From assembly GCF_050908235.1 (NCBI RefSeq), contig NZ_CP194340.1: a DNA stretch of 64,000 nucleotides; one strand, given 5' to 3'. Source of the stretch: Pseudoramibacter alactolyticus. GTDB lineage: Bacteria; Bacillota; Clostridia; Eubacteriales; Eubacteriaceae. The number at the start of each line of letters is the position of its first letter. The stretch's first letter is position 1. Under the pieces are notes generated by a model. It saw only the letters and a list, made by a program, of their open reading frames with translations. It ran no database searches and was not told the DNA's origin. Below, in pieces: positions 41,402 through 50,953 of the stretch. Both the position numbers and the translations under genes were made by a program.

Positions 41402-42325
41402 TTACTTTTCTTTTTCCAATCGATTTAAGGTCATTTCAAACTGGCGGCGATCATTTTTCGCCTCATTGGATAAAATCAGACCGGCAAACAACGACTGCAA
41501 TGCTGCAATCATGGCAAAGCCCGAAACAATTAACGTCGGAAAACGGAGCACTACTCCCGATTTCAAATATTCTCCCAGCACTGGGAAGAAAAGAATTGCC
41601 GCCAAAGCAGCCAAAATTGCTGCAAAAATACCAAAGAAACCCATGGGCTTATAATTTTTATATAATTTCACGATCGTTCCCAACACCTTGATTCCATCCG
41701 AATAGGTGCTGAGCTTCGACTCAGAGCCCTCCGGCCGATCACGGTATTCAATAATTTCATTTTCAATTTGCAGATGATTGTTAACCGCATGAATGGTCAT
41801 CTCTGTTTCGATCTCAAATCCTTCAGACAATACCGGAAAGGATTTAACAAAATTATAACTAAAAGCGCGCATTCCGGTCATAATATCCTGAATATCACAC
41901 CCAAACAATCGATTAATGCTGCTGCGAACAATCGAATTGCCAAAATTATGAAAAGGCCGTTTATTCTCTGCAAAATATGTGGATGAAAGGCGATCGCCCA
42001 CCACCATATCCGCCTGATGGTTTAATACTTTTTCCACCATTGGAACAGCAGACTCCATAGGATAGGTATCATCTCCATCAACCATGACATAACACCGGGC
42101 ATCAATTTCCCGAAACATCCGCCGAATCACATTTCCCTTGCCTTGCTGATATTCATAATGCACCACTGCACCGGCACGCTCTGCCAAAACCGCCGTCTGA
42201 TCTGATGAATTGTTATCATAGACATAAATCACGGCATCGGGGAGCGCAACCTTTGCATCTGCCACTACTTTTTCGATTGTCTTCTCCTCGTTGTAACAAG
42301 GAATTAATACTGCAATTTGATCCAT
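41402..42325 (-). CDS. GT2 glycosyltransferase, DPM1/GtrB-like with two C-terminal helices
   Basis: A 307-aa enzyme of the polyprenyl-phosphate sugar synthase type. The N-terminal GT-A domain shows AVLIPCYNEEKTI, YVYDNNSSDQT, MVDGDDTYP (the metal-binding DxD) and RPEGSESKLSTYSDG. Two membrane helices close the chain (FFGIFAAILAALAAILFF and VSGFAMIAALQSLFAGLIL). It probably makes the lipid-linked sugar used by the adjacent GT-C-like proteins, with GtrA as possible flippase. ATG 42325 has AAAGGA upstream; the longer frame to 42352 is not needed. Confidence 0.9.
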   Translation of the reverse strand: MDQIAVLIPCYNEEKTIEKVVADAKVALPDAVIYVYDNNSSDQTAVLAERAGAVVHYEYQQGKGNVIRRMFREIDARCYVMVDGDDTYPMESAVPMVEKVLNHQADMVVGDRLSSTYFAENKRPFHNFGNSIVRSSINRLFGCDIQDIMTGMRAFSYNFVKSFPVLSEGFEIETEMTIHAVNNHLQIENEIIEYRDRPEGSESKLSTYSDGIKVLGTIVKLYKNYKPMGFFGIFAAILAALAAILFFPVLGEYLKSGVVLRFPTLIVSGFAMIAALQSLFAGLILSNEAKNDRRQFEMTLNRLEKEK

Positions 42326-42363
42326 CCTTTTTCCTTTGTCTTTTAATCTCACGATCCGCCATT

Positions 42364-43407
42364 TTACGGTAGTAAACTATCCATTAAACAAACTTTTCTC
42401 AATACATTTACGATTATAACGACTATTCCTAAAATAAGCAAAGGGACAATCAATCGAAATAAAAGCGAATATGAATTAAATCCCAAAACTTTTACGATCA
42501 CCTGCAGCACATACCAATGAAGCAAATACAGGCTAAAAGTGTATTTCGATAATACTTCTACTATTTTATTAACACCTTTATGCGCCATCCATTTTGTGCC
42601 CGCATAGCGAAAAAAGACGAATACGGCAATCGAGTATAAAACACAGGGCACATTCACATAACCTTTATAGGTCGATACGATCTGCCCGGCAGGCATTGAT
42701 AGCTGGTATGTTCCGATGATGTGCATCAAAAGACCGATGAGCCCTAAACCATAAATACCGAATCGCCATCGTCTGGGAATTTCAATCCGCGTCAACAGGT
42801 ATCCCAACATAATGTATATCAGATATCCGGCCCCCACGCCGACAGAAAAAGTGCCCACATCTTTTGCGCCATAAAGCGACAAAGCAAAAGGCAATAAAAC
42901 ATTTAAAAAGAATGCTGCAATCGCAAGGAATGAAAATAATTTTATTCTTCGCTCCTTGGGAACCGCCGCAAACAATGGCAGGCACAAATAAATCGAAAAC
43001 AGCGGCACAAAAAACCAGTAAATTGCAACAAGCTTTCCCGTCAACAGTCCTTTAACAATAAAAGTGATTCCCACGCCGGCAGGATCAATGGATTTGAGGA
43101 TAAAAATTTGGAATAAAAGGCCAAAAATGCTCCAAAAAAGATACGGAATAACGGTCTTATGGATTCGCTTTTTCGCATAGGTTTTTAAATCATAACGCTC
43201 ATAAAAATCCATCAACGTCGCACCTGAGATCATAAAGAAAACAGGCACTGCAAAATAAAACACACATTCAATGATATTGGCCGATGGCCAATATCCTGCT
43301 GTTTTGCTAAACTGCCAAAAACAACCATTTATATGCAGATAAACGACTCCTATGGCTGATATCACGCTGGCAAAACTAATATAACTTATATCTTTTGGTT
43401 TTTCCAT
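42364..43407 (-). CDS. acyltransferase 3 (OatA/WecH-like) membrane protein
   Basis: A 347-aa integral membrane acyltransferase with about ten helices. Family signs are VYLHINGCFWQ with the catalytic His in helix 1, FAVPVFFMISGATLMD in helix 2 and KRIHKTVIPYLFWSIF. It probably O-acetylates a sugar of the surface polysaccharide. It lies between two glycosyltransferases with gaps of 38 and 21 bases. Confidence 0.9.
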   Translation of the reverse strand: MEKPKDISYISFASVISAIGVVYLHINGCFWQFSKTAGYWPSANIIECVFYFAVPVFFMISGATLMDFYERYDLKTYAKKRIHKTVIPYLFWSIFGLLFQIFILKSIDPAGVGITFIVKGLLTGKLVAIYWFFVPLFSIYLCLPLFAAVPKERRIKLFSFLAIAAFFLNVLLPFALSLYGAKDVGTFSVGVGAGYLIYIMLGYLLTRIEIPRRWRFGIYGLGLIGLLMHIIGTYQLSMPAGQIVSTYKGYVNVPCVLYSIAVFVFFRYAGTKWMAHKGVNKIVEVLSKYTFSLYLLHWYVLQVIVKVLGFNSYSLLFRLIVPLLILGIVVIIVNVLRKVCLMDSLLP

Positions 43408-43428
43408 ACTATTAATTTCTCATTATTT

Positions 43429-44367
43429 TTACCTATTCAAATAAACCGATATCAAATCTCGGATATAGGATCGAAATCCGAAATAATATTTTTGATAACT
43501 CATCAGCTTCAAATAAATTATTGGATTCCTTCCTTGGGCAAATTGCAGCCTCAATTGCCATGTCTTCATCATTTTATTCAGATTGAGAAGTTTATTTTGG
43601 TTATTTTCTGCTTCTAACATATTTTTCGTAAAAGCAATAAGCCGTTCTGTCAAACGAATATAATATTCCATTTGATCTATTAACCAACTTCTATCCCTTC
43701 TCCTCATGGACAGAACGCTATCGGCATGACGACGATATTTAATTGTCTTTCGTTCGAAATGGTATAGGCCATCCATAATACACGCAACGCGCCAAAAAAA
43801 GGCATCATGTGCATCTTCGTTTTTATCCCAATAATCCACAATATATTTTTTCATACCCTTGCGGATGCAATAAGTACAACCTGGGCGTTTTACATAGATA
43901 AAGGAAGCATTCATTGGAATCAATGTTACTGCATTGCTGTCGTTCATCGCATTCCTTAAACTTCTATGATCTCGCCCCGATCGATCATCCATATAAAAAA
44001 TATCATAATCGGAAACAAGACATTGAATTCTCTCATTTTCCTCCATTACGTGCGTCATTGAAGCAATTTTATCCGGATACCAAATATCATCCTGATCGCA
44101 AGGAAAAATAAAATCGGCATCTGTGCTTTGAATCAATGACATAAAATTTTGTCTCCATCCACGGTTTGTTTCATTTATTTTAATAGACCAATTTAATAAA
44201 TGATGCTCTTGGATATATTGTTCAATAATCGAAACTGTGTCATCATCTGAGCCATCATCGGAAATCAGAACTTCATCAGGTGACATTGTCTGGTCTTTCA
44301 ATGAATCTAATAGTGGCAGAATGTATTTTTCTCCATTGTACGTTGACAGGACAATTGCCGTTTTCAT
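43429..44367 (-). CDS. GT2 glycosyltransferase (rhamnosyltransferase-like)
   Basis: A 312-aa inverting GT-A enzyme: TAIVLSTYNGEKYILPLLDS, LISDDGSDDDT and FPCDQDDIWYPDKI with the DxD-type metal site. It resembles the enzyme at 63,055-63,975, which has DQDDVWYPEKA at the same place. The ATG at 44367 has AAGGAG 9 bases upstream. The acceptor and donor are not readable. It is the last gene before the AT-rich Thoeris insert. Confidence 0.88.
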   Translation of the reverse strand: MKTAIVLSTYNGEKYILPLLDSLKDQTMSPDEVLISDDGSDDDTVSIIEQYIQEHHLLNWSIKINETNRGWRQNFMSLIQSTDADFIFPCDQDDIWYPDKIASMTHVMEENERIQCLVSDYDIFYMDDRSGRDHRSLRNAMNDSNAVTLIPMNASFIYVKRPGCTYCIRKGMKKYIVDYWDKNEDAHDAFFWRVACIMDGLYHFERKTIKYRRHADSVLSMRRRDRSWLIDQMEYYIRLTERLIAFTKNMLEAENNQNKLLNLNKMMKTWQLRLQFAQGRNPIIYLKLMSYQKYYFGFRSYIRDLISVYLNR

Positions 44368-44647
44368 TTTCAAAACTCCTTGCATACTTCTCCACATCAG
44401 CTTTCAGATTATTTGATGACGCAAATGAATTCCAAAAGGCAAGACAAGACAAATTTGACGATTATTCCAGCTTGACAAATACTAATCAATCTTGTTTAGT
44501 GATTATTTTCTGTCGTGTTCGTAATTCTTTTGATTATTTGATGTATCCATACCATCTTGCATATATAAATTAATGCTATCATTTTGTTATCGAAGTTGAT
44601 AACACTCACTCCGTAACTATGGATAATAGCTACACTATGTAATTATA
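44368..44647. other. AT-rich intergenic region between thsA and the GT2 gene
   Basis: 280 bases with no convincing gene. A short GTTATC/GATAAC hairpin (44586-44591 with 44598-44603) lies after the thsA stop but has no T-run. The stretch shares the AT-rich look of the Thoeris genes and may mark the edge of the insert. Confidence 0.4.
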
Positions 44648-45606
44648 TTAACTAACTGGACTGCCAGTAATCCTTGAGTTCTTAATTCGCTTTTCATTCT
44701 CTGTAAAAAACTGGCATTGAAGTTCTAAATAGTTACATAACTTTTCCCAAGTAACATTAGCGTCAGAAAGCGCAGGTGGATACACACAAATTGTCATTTT
44801 TCTGGCTACAAATTCATCTTGTGATTTTGTAGCAAAAGAGAAAATCGTTTCATGAACTACATCTTCAAATGTTCCATCACATAATCCTGCTCGTCCTGTT
44901 CCAATTACAGGTATTGTTATAGGTTCAGTATGTCCTTCCTTTGATAGATATTCCCATAACCCAACAAGTGCCTTCGCCATATTTTGCATAGTTACATTTT
45001 GCGGCTTTCCAGTTTTACTAACATCTGCAACAGCGAGAAAATAGTAATGCTGCCTCTTATAAGTAATTTTAGCAACTGTCCCTATCTCATACCTATTCTT
45101 ATTTGTTTTTCTTCTATCTTCCAAAACTTTATAATTAGTGTAGTTTTCATCAAGCGAGTTTTTTATATCCTTATCTAATTCCGAAAAATCAACACCGTAT
45201 ATATTTTTTGAAACTGTCCTTGCAAACTTTGCTCGCTGATAAAGTCTCCGCTCATAGTTGTATCAAAAGTCGTATTTGTTGGAATCACGATTGCAGACTC
45301 TTTTATATTCAACAAATTCGCCATCTTCAGAGATATAATAGTATCTTTTTCACCCAAATATGCTGTTTTTTCCGCCTTTTCTTTACGTAATAACAATACA
45401 AGCATTGCTAAAATTACCAAAAATCCTAAAATGTGATTTCTAAATATACCAATTAGCATTTGAGTTTTGAATGCAGCTTGCTCTATTTCACAAAATGTAA
45501 AATAACCACCAACTAAGGCAAAGAAAGTCGAAATATATTCTAACGGCTTTTTGAAAAAAGGCAAAAGAAATTGGACATAAATTTTAGTACATGCCAAGTT
45601 TTTCAT
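44648..45606 (-). pseudogene. thsA: ThsA-like antiviral effector (two membrane helices plus macro domain), frameshifted
   Basis: Effector of a type II Thoeris system. With the frame restored the protein is 319 aa. Helices lie near residues 22-40 and 58-74. The macro/DUF6430 domain runs from about 86, with AIVIPTNTTFDT, SLQGQF, YFLAVADVS and the ADP-ribose-binding loop IPVIGTGRAGL. At six T (45204-45209; A on the coding strand) one base is missing, so the first frame stops at 45175 and the rest reads in another frame. In known type II systems the macro domain senses a histidine-ADP-ribose signal from ThsB and the helices harm the membrane. The start at 45606 overlaps thsB by 23 bases. The macro part alone would be a 158-aa frame at 44648-45124. 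Confidence 0.8.
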
Positions 45607-46087
45607 AAACATTTTCTTTATAGTAATATGCTCCTGTTTTTCCTTCTTTACGGCATTTTTCATCAAATTCTGGCCAATTTTCCAAAGCATACTGTAATAT
45701 CTTAGCGTTAAAACTAATATGTACAGCTAAATTATCTCTCATTAAAGCAGGGCAACGATTTTGATCTTCACTCCTCTTTCCATTTAAATTAACAACAATG
45801 CAAGGAATTTTTCTTTTGATTGCTTGTTCGATTTCCCACCTCACATATTTATACATATATTTTGTATGTTCTCCTACCAAAAGTACAAATACCTTTGTCT
45901 TCCTGAATCTCTCTTGAAGTCCTGCTTTTATAGATGCCTCACTCTTATCGTAAATATTATTTATGTCATGAGCATCATAAAAATTAAAGGATGTATAGTC
46001 GCTTTGTTTCCAAGCTTTCATTAAATAATAATACCTTAAATCATTATCCGCATCCATTGAAACGTATACTTTATTTTTATATGCCAT
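45584..46087 (-). CDS. thsB: ThsB-like TIR-domain signalling protein (Thoeris)
   Basis: A 167-aa protein of the MTH538/ThsB TIR-like family. The fold follows the family: NKVYVSMDADNDLRYYYLM at the start, SFNFYDAHD, KTKVFVLLVGEHT and YVRWEIEQAI with the likely catalytic Glu85. ThsB senses phage infection and makes a nucleotide signal from NAD+. ATG 46087 has AAGGAGAA about 9 bases upstream; the GTG at 46096 touches that site. Its end overlaps thsA, as expected of a coupled defence pair. Composition is visibly more AT-rich than the flippase gene beside it, suggesting transfer. Confidence 0.87.
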   Translation of the reverse strand: MAYKNKVYVSMDADNDLRYYYLMKAWKQSDYTSFNFYDAHDINNIYDKSEASIKAGLQERFRKTKVFVLLVGEHTKYMYKYVRWEIEQAIKRKIPCIVVNLNGKRSEDQNRCPALMRDNLAVHISFNAKILQYALENWPEFDEKCRKEGKTGAYYYKENVYEKLGMY

Positions 46088-46111
46088 CTTAATCACTTCT
46101 CCTTGACACTT

Positions 46112-46243
46112 TTATTTGTTGAATCCTTTATAACTTCCAAACCCATATACTGTCATTGCAATAGTCATGTCTTCCAATTCAATGTTTTACTGTTTCGCTA
46201 TTTCTCTTAATTCACCAATAGTCGCAAACTCAAAATTTCTCAT
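46112..46243 (-). pseudogene. possible small broken gene with an in-frame stop
   Basis: Reads MRNFEFATIGELREIAKQ, then TAA, then on in the same frame to NIELEDMTIAMTVYGFGSY before a second stop: 44 codons in all. The TIGELREIAK text looks like the start of small conserved proteins found in mobile or phage-like DNA, but I cannot name the family. One nonsense change would explain the break. It could be chance. It lies between the flippase gene and thsB at the edge of the AT-rich insert. Confidence 0.35.
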
Positions 46244-46253
46244 TGACGTTTTC

Positions 46254-47717
46254 TCAATCAACTTTTTTATTTTTCCACACTTTTCCTATGATGACTTGCA
46301 GCATTTCCCTCGCCAGCGGCTCTTTCATAACAAACATCGCCGCCGCATACACCCCCATAAACAGTACAGCTGAAATAACCAATGTCACAAAATTACCGAA
46401 TCCCAATCGCGACACCCATAAGCTGGCTGCCGAACCCAATGCCAAGGCGATCGCAATTTTATAATACTGGATCTGCTTAAACAGCGGTGCCACTTCTTTG
46501 CGCAGCGCCCAAAATTGCACGATCAGCACCATGAGCTCCGCCGCGACTGTTCCGATGGCCGCCCCGGATGATGCCATTTTCGGGATCAGCAGCCAGTTAA
46601 CCACCAAGTCAACGAGTGCTCCCGCAATTTCCGAATAAAGCACCACTTTTTCTTTACCCAGGGGTACGAGCATCTGCAAACCCAAAATATTGGTCAGCCC
46701 GATAAACAGCAGCGTCGGCATAATCAATTGCATCGGTTCGATTGCGCCGCCATAGGCACTCCCGGAAAGCAAAAAAATCCCCTGCCGTGCGAAGAAGATA
46801 AAATACAGCATCAACGGTGTCGCAATAATAAACACAAAATTCAGCGCCTTCGCCGCGATGCGCTTGAATTCGGCCATTTCACCGTTCTTTACATAATAAG
46901 AGGCCCGGGGCAAAAGCACCGTGCCTAACGACGTCACGACGCTGACCAAAATCGTTTTAATTCTAACTGCCGCATTATAATAGCCCACATCGGTATCGGT
47001 CTTCATAAACTTTAGCATGACCGTGTCCAAATTGGTATAGATCGTCGTAGCCACCGCCATCGCAAAGAAAACGAACACTGCTTTTAAATGTCTCTTAAGT
47101 CGATAGCTGCCCACCGGCCTAAAATAAATATACCGGCGCGCATTGATAAAATTGAGCAACTGCGAAGCCGATGCCGCAAAAATAGAGATGCCGCCGTAAA
47201 TCACATAATCACTTTTGACATGAATAAAGGCAAACATCCCGATGAGCGCGATAAATTTAAAAATAATAGAACGCACAGTAATATAAGTGTACTGCTCCAG
47301 CCCTTTATACATCCATTCGATGCCGATACACTGAAAAATAATATTAAGGGAGACAATCAGATAAAGGGTGCGGTCTCCCTGCAGACGCGGCACAACGGCA
47401 AGGGCGCCAAACAAAATGCCGTAAGAAATAATACTCATCAACAAATTGATGAAGAAAAGCTCATGCACAACACGCGTCAACGCCATTTTGTCGTCGCGCA
47501 CCTGCGCACATTTGCGGATCCCATAGGTCGGAATCCCGAGCTGGGCAAACATGGTGAAGTACATAATTAATGACGTGGCGAAAGCCACTTTTCCGGTTCC
47601 CGCCGGCAAAAGAATCCGCGAGACATAGGGAAAGGTAATCAGCGGAAAAATGAACTGCGACATCATCAAAATCGCATTCATCAGAAAATTCTTCTTGATT
47701 GATTTTTGTTTAGGCAT
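46254..47717 (-). CDS. Wzx-type polysaccharide flippase (MATE/MVF superfamily)
   Basis: Moves lipid-linked repeat units to the outer face of the membrane. The 487-aa protein has about fourteen helices and the usual opening NFLMNAILMMSQFIFPLITF with YVSRILLPAGTGKVAFA, plus a VGYYNAAVRIKTIL segment in the middle. It overlaps the upstream polymerase gene by 8 bases. It is the only flippase of this kind in the window, although there are three polymerases and two initiating transferases. Confidence 0.93.
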   Translation of the reverse strand: MPKQKSIKKNFLMNAILMMSQFIFPLITFPYVSRILLPAGTGKVAFATSLIMYFTMFAQLGIPTYGIRKCAQVRDDKMALTRVVHELFFINLLMSIISYGILFGALAVVPRLQGDRTLYLIVSLNIIFQCIGIEWMYKGLEQYTYITVRSIIFKFIALIGMFAFIHVKSDYVIYGGISIFAASASQLLNFINARRYIYFRPVGSYRLKRHLKAVFVFFAMAVATTIYTNLDTVMLKFMKTDTDVGYYNAAVRIKTILVSVVTSLGTVLLPRASYYVKNGEMAEFKRIAAKALNFVFIIATPLMLYFIFFARQGIFLLSGSAYGGAIEPMQLIMPTLLFIGLTNILGLQMLVPLGKEKVVLYSEIAGALVDLVVNWLLIPKMASSGAAIGTVAAELMVLIVQFWALRKEVAPLFKQIQYYKIAIALALGSAASLWVSRLGFGNFVTLVISAVLFMGVYAAAMFVMKEPLAREMLQVIIGKVWKNKKVD

Positions 47718-48933
47718 TCATTTCTCCATCTAACAACGGTTGATTACCCTGTTGTCCGCTTTCTTCTTGTCGAAAGTTCGGAACGCGTTTCCATTTTTTG
47801 ATAGATTTTCCAGAAAAAATCATTAATGGGAAGGGATTGAAGGCAAAATTCATCAGTCTCGGTTCTGTCAACGCAAAAACCAAAACAAACAAATAAACAA
47901 AAACGAGATAATAATCTTGCTGGCGAATCGCCTTGTAAATACCATAAGTATACATTGCGACCACAACTGCAATCACTAACACCCCATAATTAAGCGCCAA
48001 TTGCAGATATGAGGAGTCAACGTAGTTATATTGCGAATCTGCCAACATCGGATGCTTAATGCTATACCCCATCCATTTGATCGGTTGTCCAAAAAATGTA
48101 AAGCCATATGATTTGATCGCCTGATGTCCCAGCATGAGTCGATTGGATAACAGTTTATTCACTGTGGCAAAGGTATGCTGATTCTGATTAAAATAAATGG
48201 CCGAAACAAACGCTAAAATACATAAAACCGTCGGTATCAATAGATAGATTCCCTTCAGCTTTGACAATTTTCTCCAGCGTCTGCGGTTGAGATTTTGAAT
48301 GGAAAAAAAGATCAAAAAAAGCGTTGACAGCATAAATGCCATTCGCGTATCCGTCAGCTGATAAAATAAAATGTTGATGGCTTCAAGAAAAATTGCTTCG
48401 CCGACGCCGAATTTTTCTTTTCTGAGATAAATGTATCCCAACATAAAATAAAAATATAAAATGGGTCCTGTTGTTGTCCATGAAAAGCCCAAGCCATGGC
48501 GAATACGATCACTATTCCTGCCGAAAAGATGGTCTTCCATGATGCCGATTTGACTTAGAAGAACAACAATCGCTAAAAAAAATCCTTGTATGCGGATTGT
48601 TAAACGCATTATTTTACGCTTGTCAATATTGATAGATGCAAATAATACCAATAAATATAATAATAACGTTTTGTTCGTAGATGAAATGCAACTGATTATA
48701 AAAATCAAAAAAATAAATATTAAAATAAAAGTCTTATTCTTTTTTATCTTTGTTCTGCATATCTCCGCGCAACAAATTAAATAAGCAAGGTAGCGCAACC
48801 CTTTGGCAAGCACGACCAAATACTTTATTCCCTGCAATGTCGTCGCACCGATTAAAAGAGAAAGCAGAAACAGAATCCATGCCGAAAAAAATAAAATTTC
48901 TGATTTGTTAAATCGATATGTCTTCTTTAGCAT
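47710..48933 (-). CDS. Wzy-like polysaccharide polymerase 2
   Basis: A 407-aa membrane protein with about ten helices. The large loop carries NRLMLGHQAIKSYG, FFGQPIKWMGYS and YNYVDSSYLQLALNYG, matching the polymerases at 27.1-28.6 kb and 57.8-59.0 kb. It joins repeat units delivered by the adjacent Wzx. Its codon use is AT-rich, like the genes from here to 54.5 kb. Confidence 0.85.
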   Translation of the reverse strand: MLKKTYRFNKSEILFFSAWILFLLSLLIGATTLQGIKYLVVLAKGLRYLAYLICCAEICRTKIKKNKTFILIFIFLIFIISCISSTNKTLLLYLLVLFASINIDKRKIMRLTIRIQGFFLAIVVLLSQIGIMEDHLFGRNSDRIRHGLGFSWTTTGPILYFYFMLGYIYLRKEKFGVGEAIFLEAINILFYQLTDTRMAFMLSTLFLIFFSIQNLNRRRWRKLSKLKGIYLLIPTVLCILAFVSAIYFNQNQHTFATVNKLLSNRLMLGHQAIKSYGFTFFGQPIKWMGYSIKHPMLADSQYNYVDSSYLQLALNYGVLVIAVVVAMYTYGIYKAIRQQDYYLVFVYLFVLVFALTEPRLMNFAFNPFPLMIFSGKSIKKWKRVPNFRQEESGQQGNQPLLDGEMNA

Positions 48934-49992
48934 CTAAATCTCTTTTAAAAACTTTTCATTATCTGTTTGCATACTCTTAATTAGCCTGTCGAAAGCATCC
49001 TTTAAATCAATTTGAGGTCTCCAACCCAAATTTTCTAATTTTTCCGTTGATAAATTCATATGCAATGTTGGTGCATATCCGAAATTTGAAATTTTTTCTT
49101 CCTTAATTTTTACTTTAATACAATTTTTTGAATTGTTCTTGGCAACTAATTTTGCCATTTCAAAGATAGAACAATATGTATTCGCATTCGCAGCGTTATA
49201 CGCTTCGCCTGTTTTTCCAAAGAAAAGAACCATAAAAATAGCGGTCACCGCATCTGCTATATAAAGATAGGATCTTTTTGTCTCTCCTTTTGTGTGAAGC
49301 ACAATATCTTTTCCTTCAATAGCGCATCTGGCAAATTCAGCAAAAACACGACCATCACAATAATTTCCCCCTGGACCAAATGTCTGTGTTAACCTAACAA
49401 CTTTAATTGGTATCCCAAATTCTTGTGAATAAGCAACGCACAAATTTTCGCACATTCTTTTACTTTCGGGATAACAAGAGCGAATAGCCATTGTATTAAT
49501 ATCAGTCGGATGATCTTCTCTTACTAACTCATCTGTCTGTGGTGTCCCATAAACCTCCATACTTGATAAATAGACGAAACTCTGAACCGGATTGGCTTTC
49601 GCAAATTTTAAAACGTTTTGTGTTCCTTTTAAAGCCGTTTCTATTGTTTTTATTGGTTGATCAATAAAATTTTTGCTCGCCGTCTGGCTCGCTGCATGAA
49701 TCACAAAATTAACATTTATGTTCTTCGGTCTTAAATCTCGTATATCTGAAACATAAAATTTAAGAGTGTCGTCTTCCTCTCCAAAAATGTGATGTGCTTT
49801 ATTTAAATCTCTAACTATTGCAACAATGTTTATTTTCTGATCAGAATATTGATTAAAAAAAAGAAGACTTTTTACTAAGGACTGTCCTATAAGCCCCGTT
49901 GCACCGGTTATCGCAATCGTTTTGCCGGCTAAAATTGAAAAATCTATTTTATTATTAATGTAATTTAAATCTTCCATCAAAACTTTTTCCAT
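48934..49992 (-). CDS. extended SDR sugar epimerase/dehydratase-like
   Basis: A 352-aa NAD(P)-dependent extended SDR: IAITGATGLIGQSLV (Rossmann GxxGxxG), VIHAASQTAS, YLSSMEVYG with the catalytic Ser, and CYPESKRMCE (YxxxK). It lies in a set with a cytidylyltransferase, LicD and a GT2, so it may act on a CDP-linked or other nucleotide sugar. The ATG at 49992 has AGGAAA 8-9 bases upstream; the frame extends to 50025 into the previous gene. Confidence 0.85.
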   Translation of the reverse strand: MEKVLMEDLNYINNKIDFSILAGKTIAITGATGLIGQSLVKSLLFFNQYSDQKINIVAIVRDLNKAHHIFGEEDDTLKFYVSDIRDLRPKNINVNFVIHAASQTASKNFIDQPIKTIETALKGTQNVLKFAKANPVQSFVYLSSMEVYGTPQTDELVREDHPTDINTMAIRSCYPESKRMCENLCVAYSQEFGIPIKVVRLTQTFGPGGNYCDGRVFAEFARCAIEGKDIVLHTKGETKRSYLYIADAVTAIFMVLFFGKTGEAYNAANANTYCSIFEMAKLVAKNNSKNCIKVKIKEEKISNFGYAPTLHMNLSTEKLENLGWRPQIDLKDAFDRLIKSMQTDNEKFLKEI

Positions 49993-50006
49993 CGTATTAT
50001 TTCCTA

Positions 50007-50933
50007 TTAATCTTGTGGAACCCATCCCGGTTTATATAATGCGTGTATACCCATATTATCATTTTTTGCATCATGATAGGCTTCTCTAAACATTTTTTTT
50101 AGAATAGCTGGATTTGAAGATAAGATAGAAATATCGCTCAAATACCTCCTCATGTATCGTAATATGAAATATCTTTTAGGAAAATTATACTTGATCATTA
50201 ACAGATCGTTCCGTTTTTTATAATACCGTCCCCAATCGACAACGTTGGGATTGTGAGGCGGCGTATCGTGATCGACAATGCTATTGGGAACACATATAAT
50301 TTTCCCGTACCGCCCCAAACGAATGGCATGCTCCTGATCATCGCAGTAAATAAAAAATTCTTTGCGATCAAGCCCAACCTTTTTCAAAGCATCCGTTTTT
50401 ATCATGGTTCCAACATAAGAAAAAATATCTATCGGAAATGCCTTTTGTTGATATTCTTCAATGGCCGATGAATATATTTTCACTTTAAACTTGGTAATCT
50501 TTAAATGATGCCGATGCGCTGCATGAATTTTCCCATCATTGTAGATTGCCGCACAAAGGGAGACGATTTTGTTTTGTTCCTCAACAGATAAACCGGAATA
50601 ATAATCCGATAAAACCTTTAATGCTTCTGCCCTTGGATACGCATCGTCATCTGAAACCCATATCCAATCCGTTTGCAGATTTTCCACGGCATAACGCATG
50701 CCTTCATAAAATCCACCGGCTCCGCCCGTGTTCGTGCTTAACCGGAGCACGTGTTTTTCATATTTATCTTCGATTTTTTTCCACTGCTCTAAAAATTCCC
50801 GTGTTCCATCCGTGCTGCAATTGTCAACTACTATCAAATGTTTAGGCAAATAAGTTTGCCTTTGATATTTCTTCAGGGCAACCTTAAGTTTCTCAAGCCG
50901 GTTAAATGTCACTAAAACTATTGCAATGTTCAT
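50007..50933 (-). CDS. GT2 glycosyltransferase, galactofuranosyltransferase-like
   Basis: A 308-aa GT-A enzyme. VLVTFNRLEKL, VVDNCSTDGT, NTGGAGGFYEGMRYA and WVSDDDAYPRAEAL are visible. The GGAGGF plus DDD combination is typical of GlfT1-like and related GT2 enzymes. glf in the same window supports a UDP-galactofuranose donor, though rhamnosyltransferases share the pattern. The start is uncertain: ATG 50933 has GGTGA 8 bases upstream, and further ATGs lie at 50948 and 50951. Confidence 0.85.
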   Translation of the reverse strand: MNIAIVLVTFNRLEKLKVALKKYQRQTYLPKHLIVVDNCSTDGTREFLEQWKKIEDKYEKHVLRLSTNTGGAGGFYEGMRYAVENLQTDWIWVSDDDAYPRAEALKVLSDYYSGLSVEEQNKIVSLCAAIYNDGKIHAAHRHHLKITKFKVKIYSSAIEEYQQKAFPIDIFSYVGTMIKTDALKKVGLDRKEFFIYCDDQEHAIRLGRYGKIICVPNSIVDHDTPPHNPNVVDWGRYYKKRNDLLMIKYNFPKRYFILRYMRRYLSDISILSSNPAILKKMFREAYHDAKNDNMGIHALYKPGWVPQD

Positions 50934-50953
50934 TCTATTTTTCACCATCATTA

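Noticed and set aside
44586..44603. Hairpin after thsA as a terminator
   Set aside because: A 6-bp AT-rich stem with no T-run on the coding strand is too weak to call.
44648..45124. A stand-alone macro-domain protein of 158 aa
   Set aside because: Its start has no ribosome site, and its text joins the preceding frame to give a full two-helix plus macro ThsA once one base is added.
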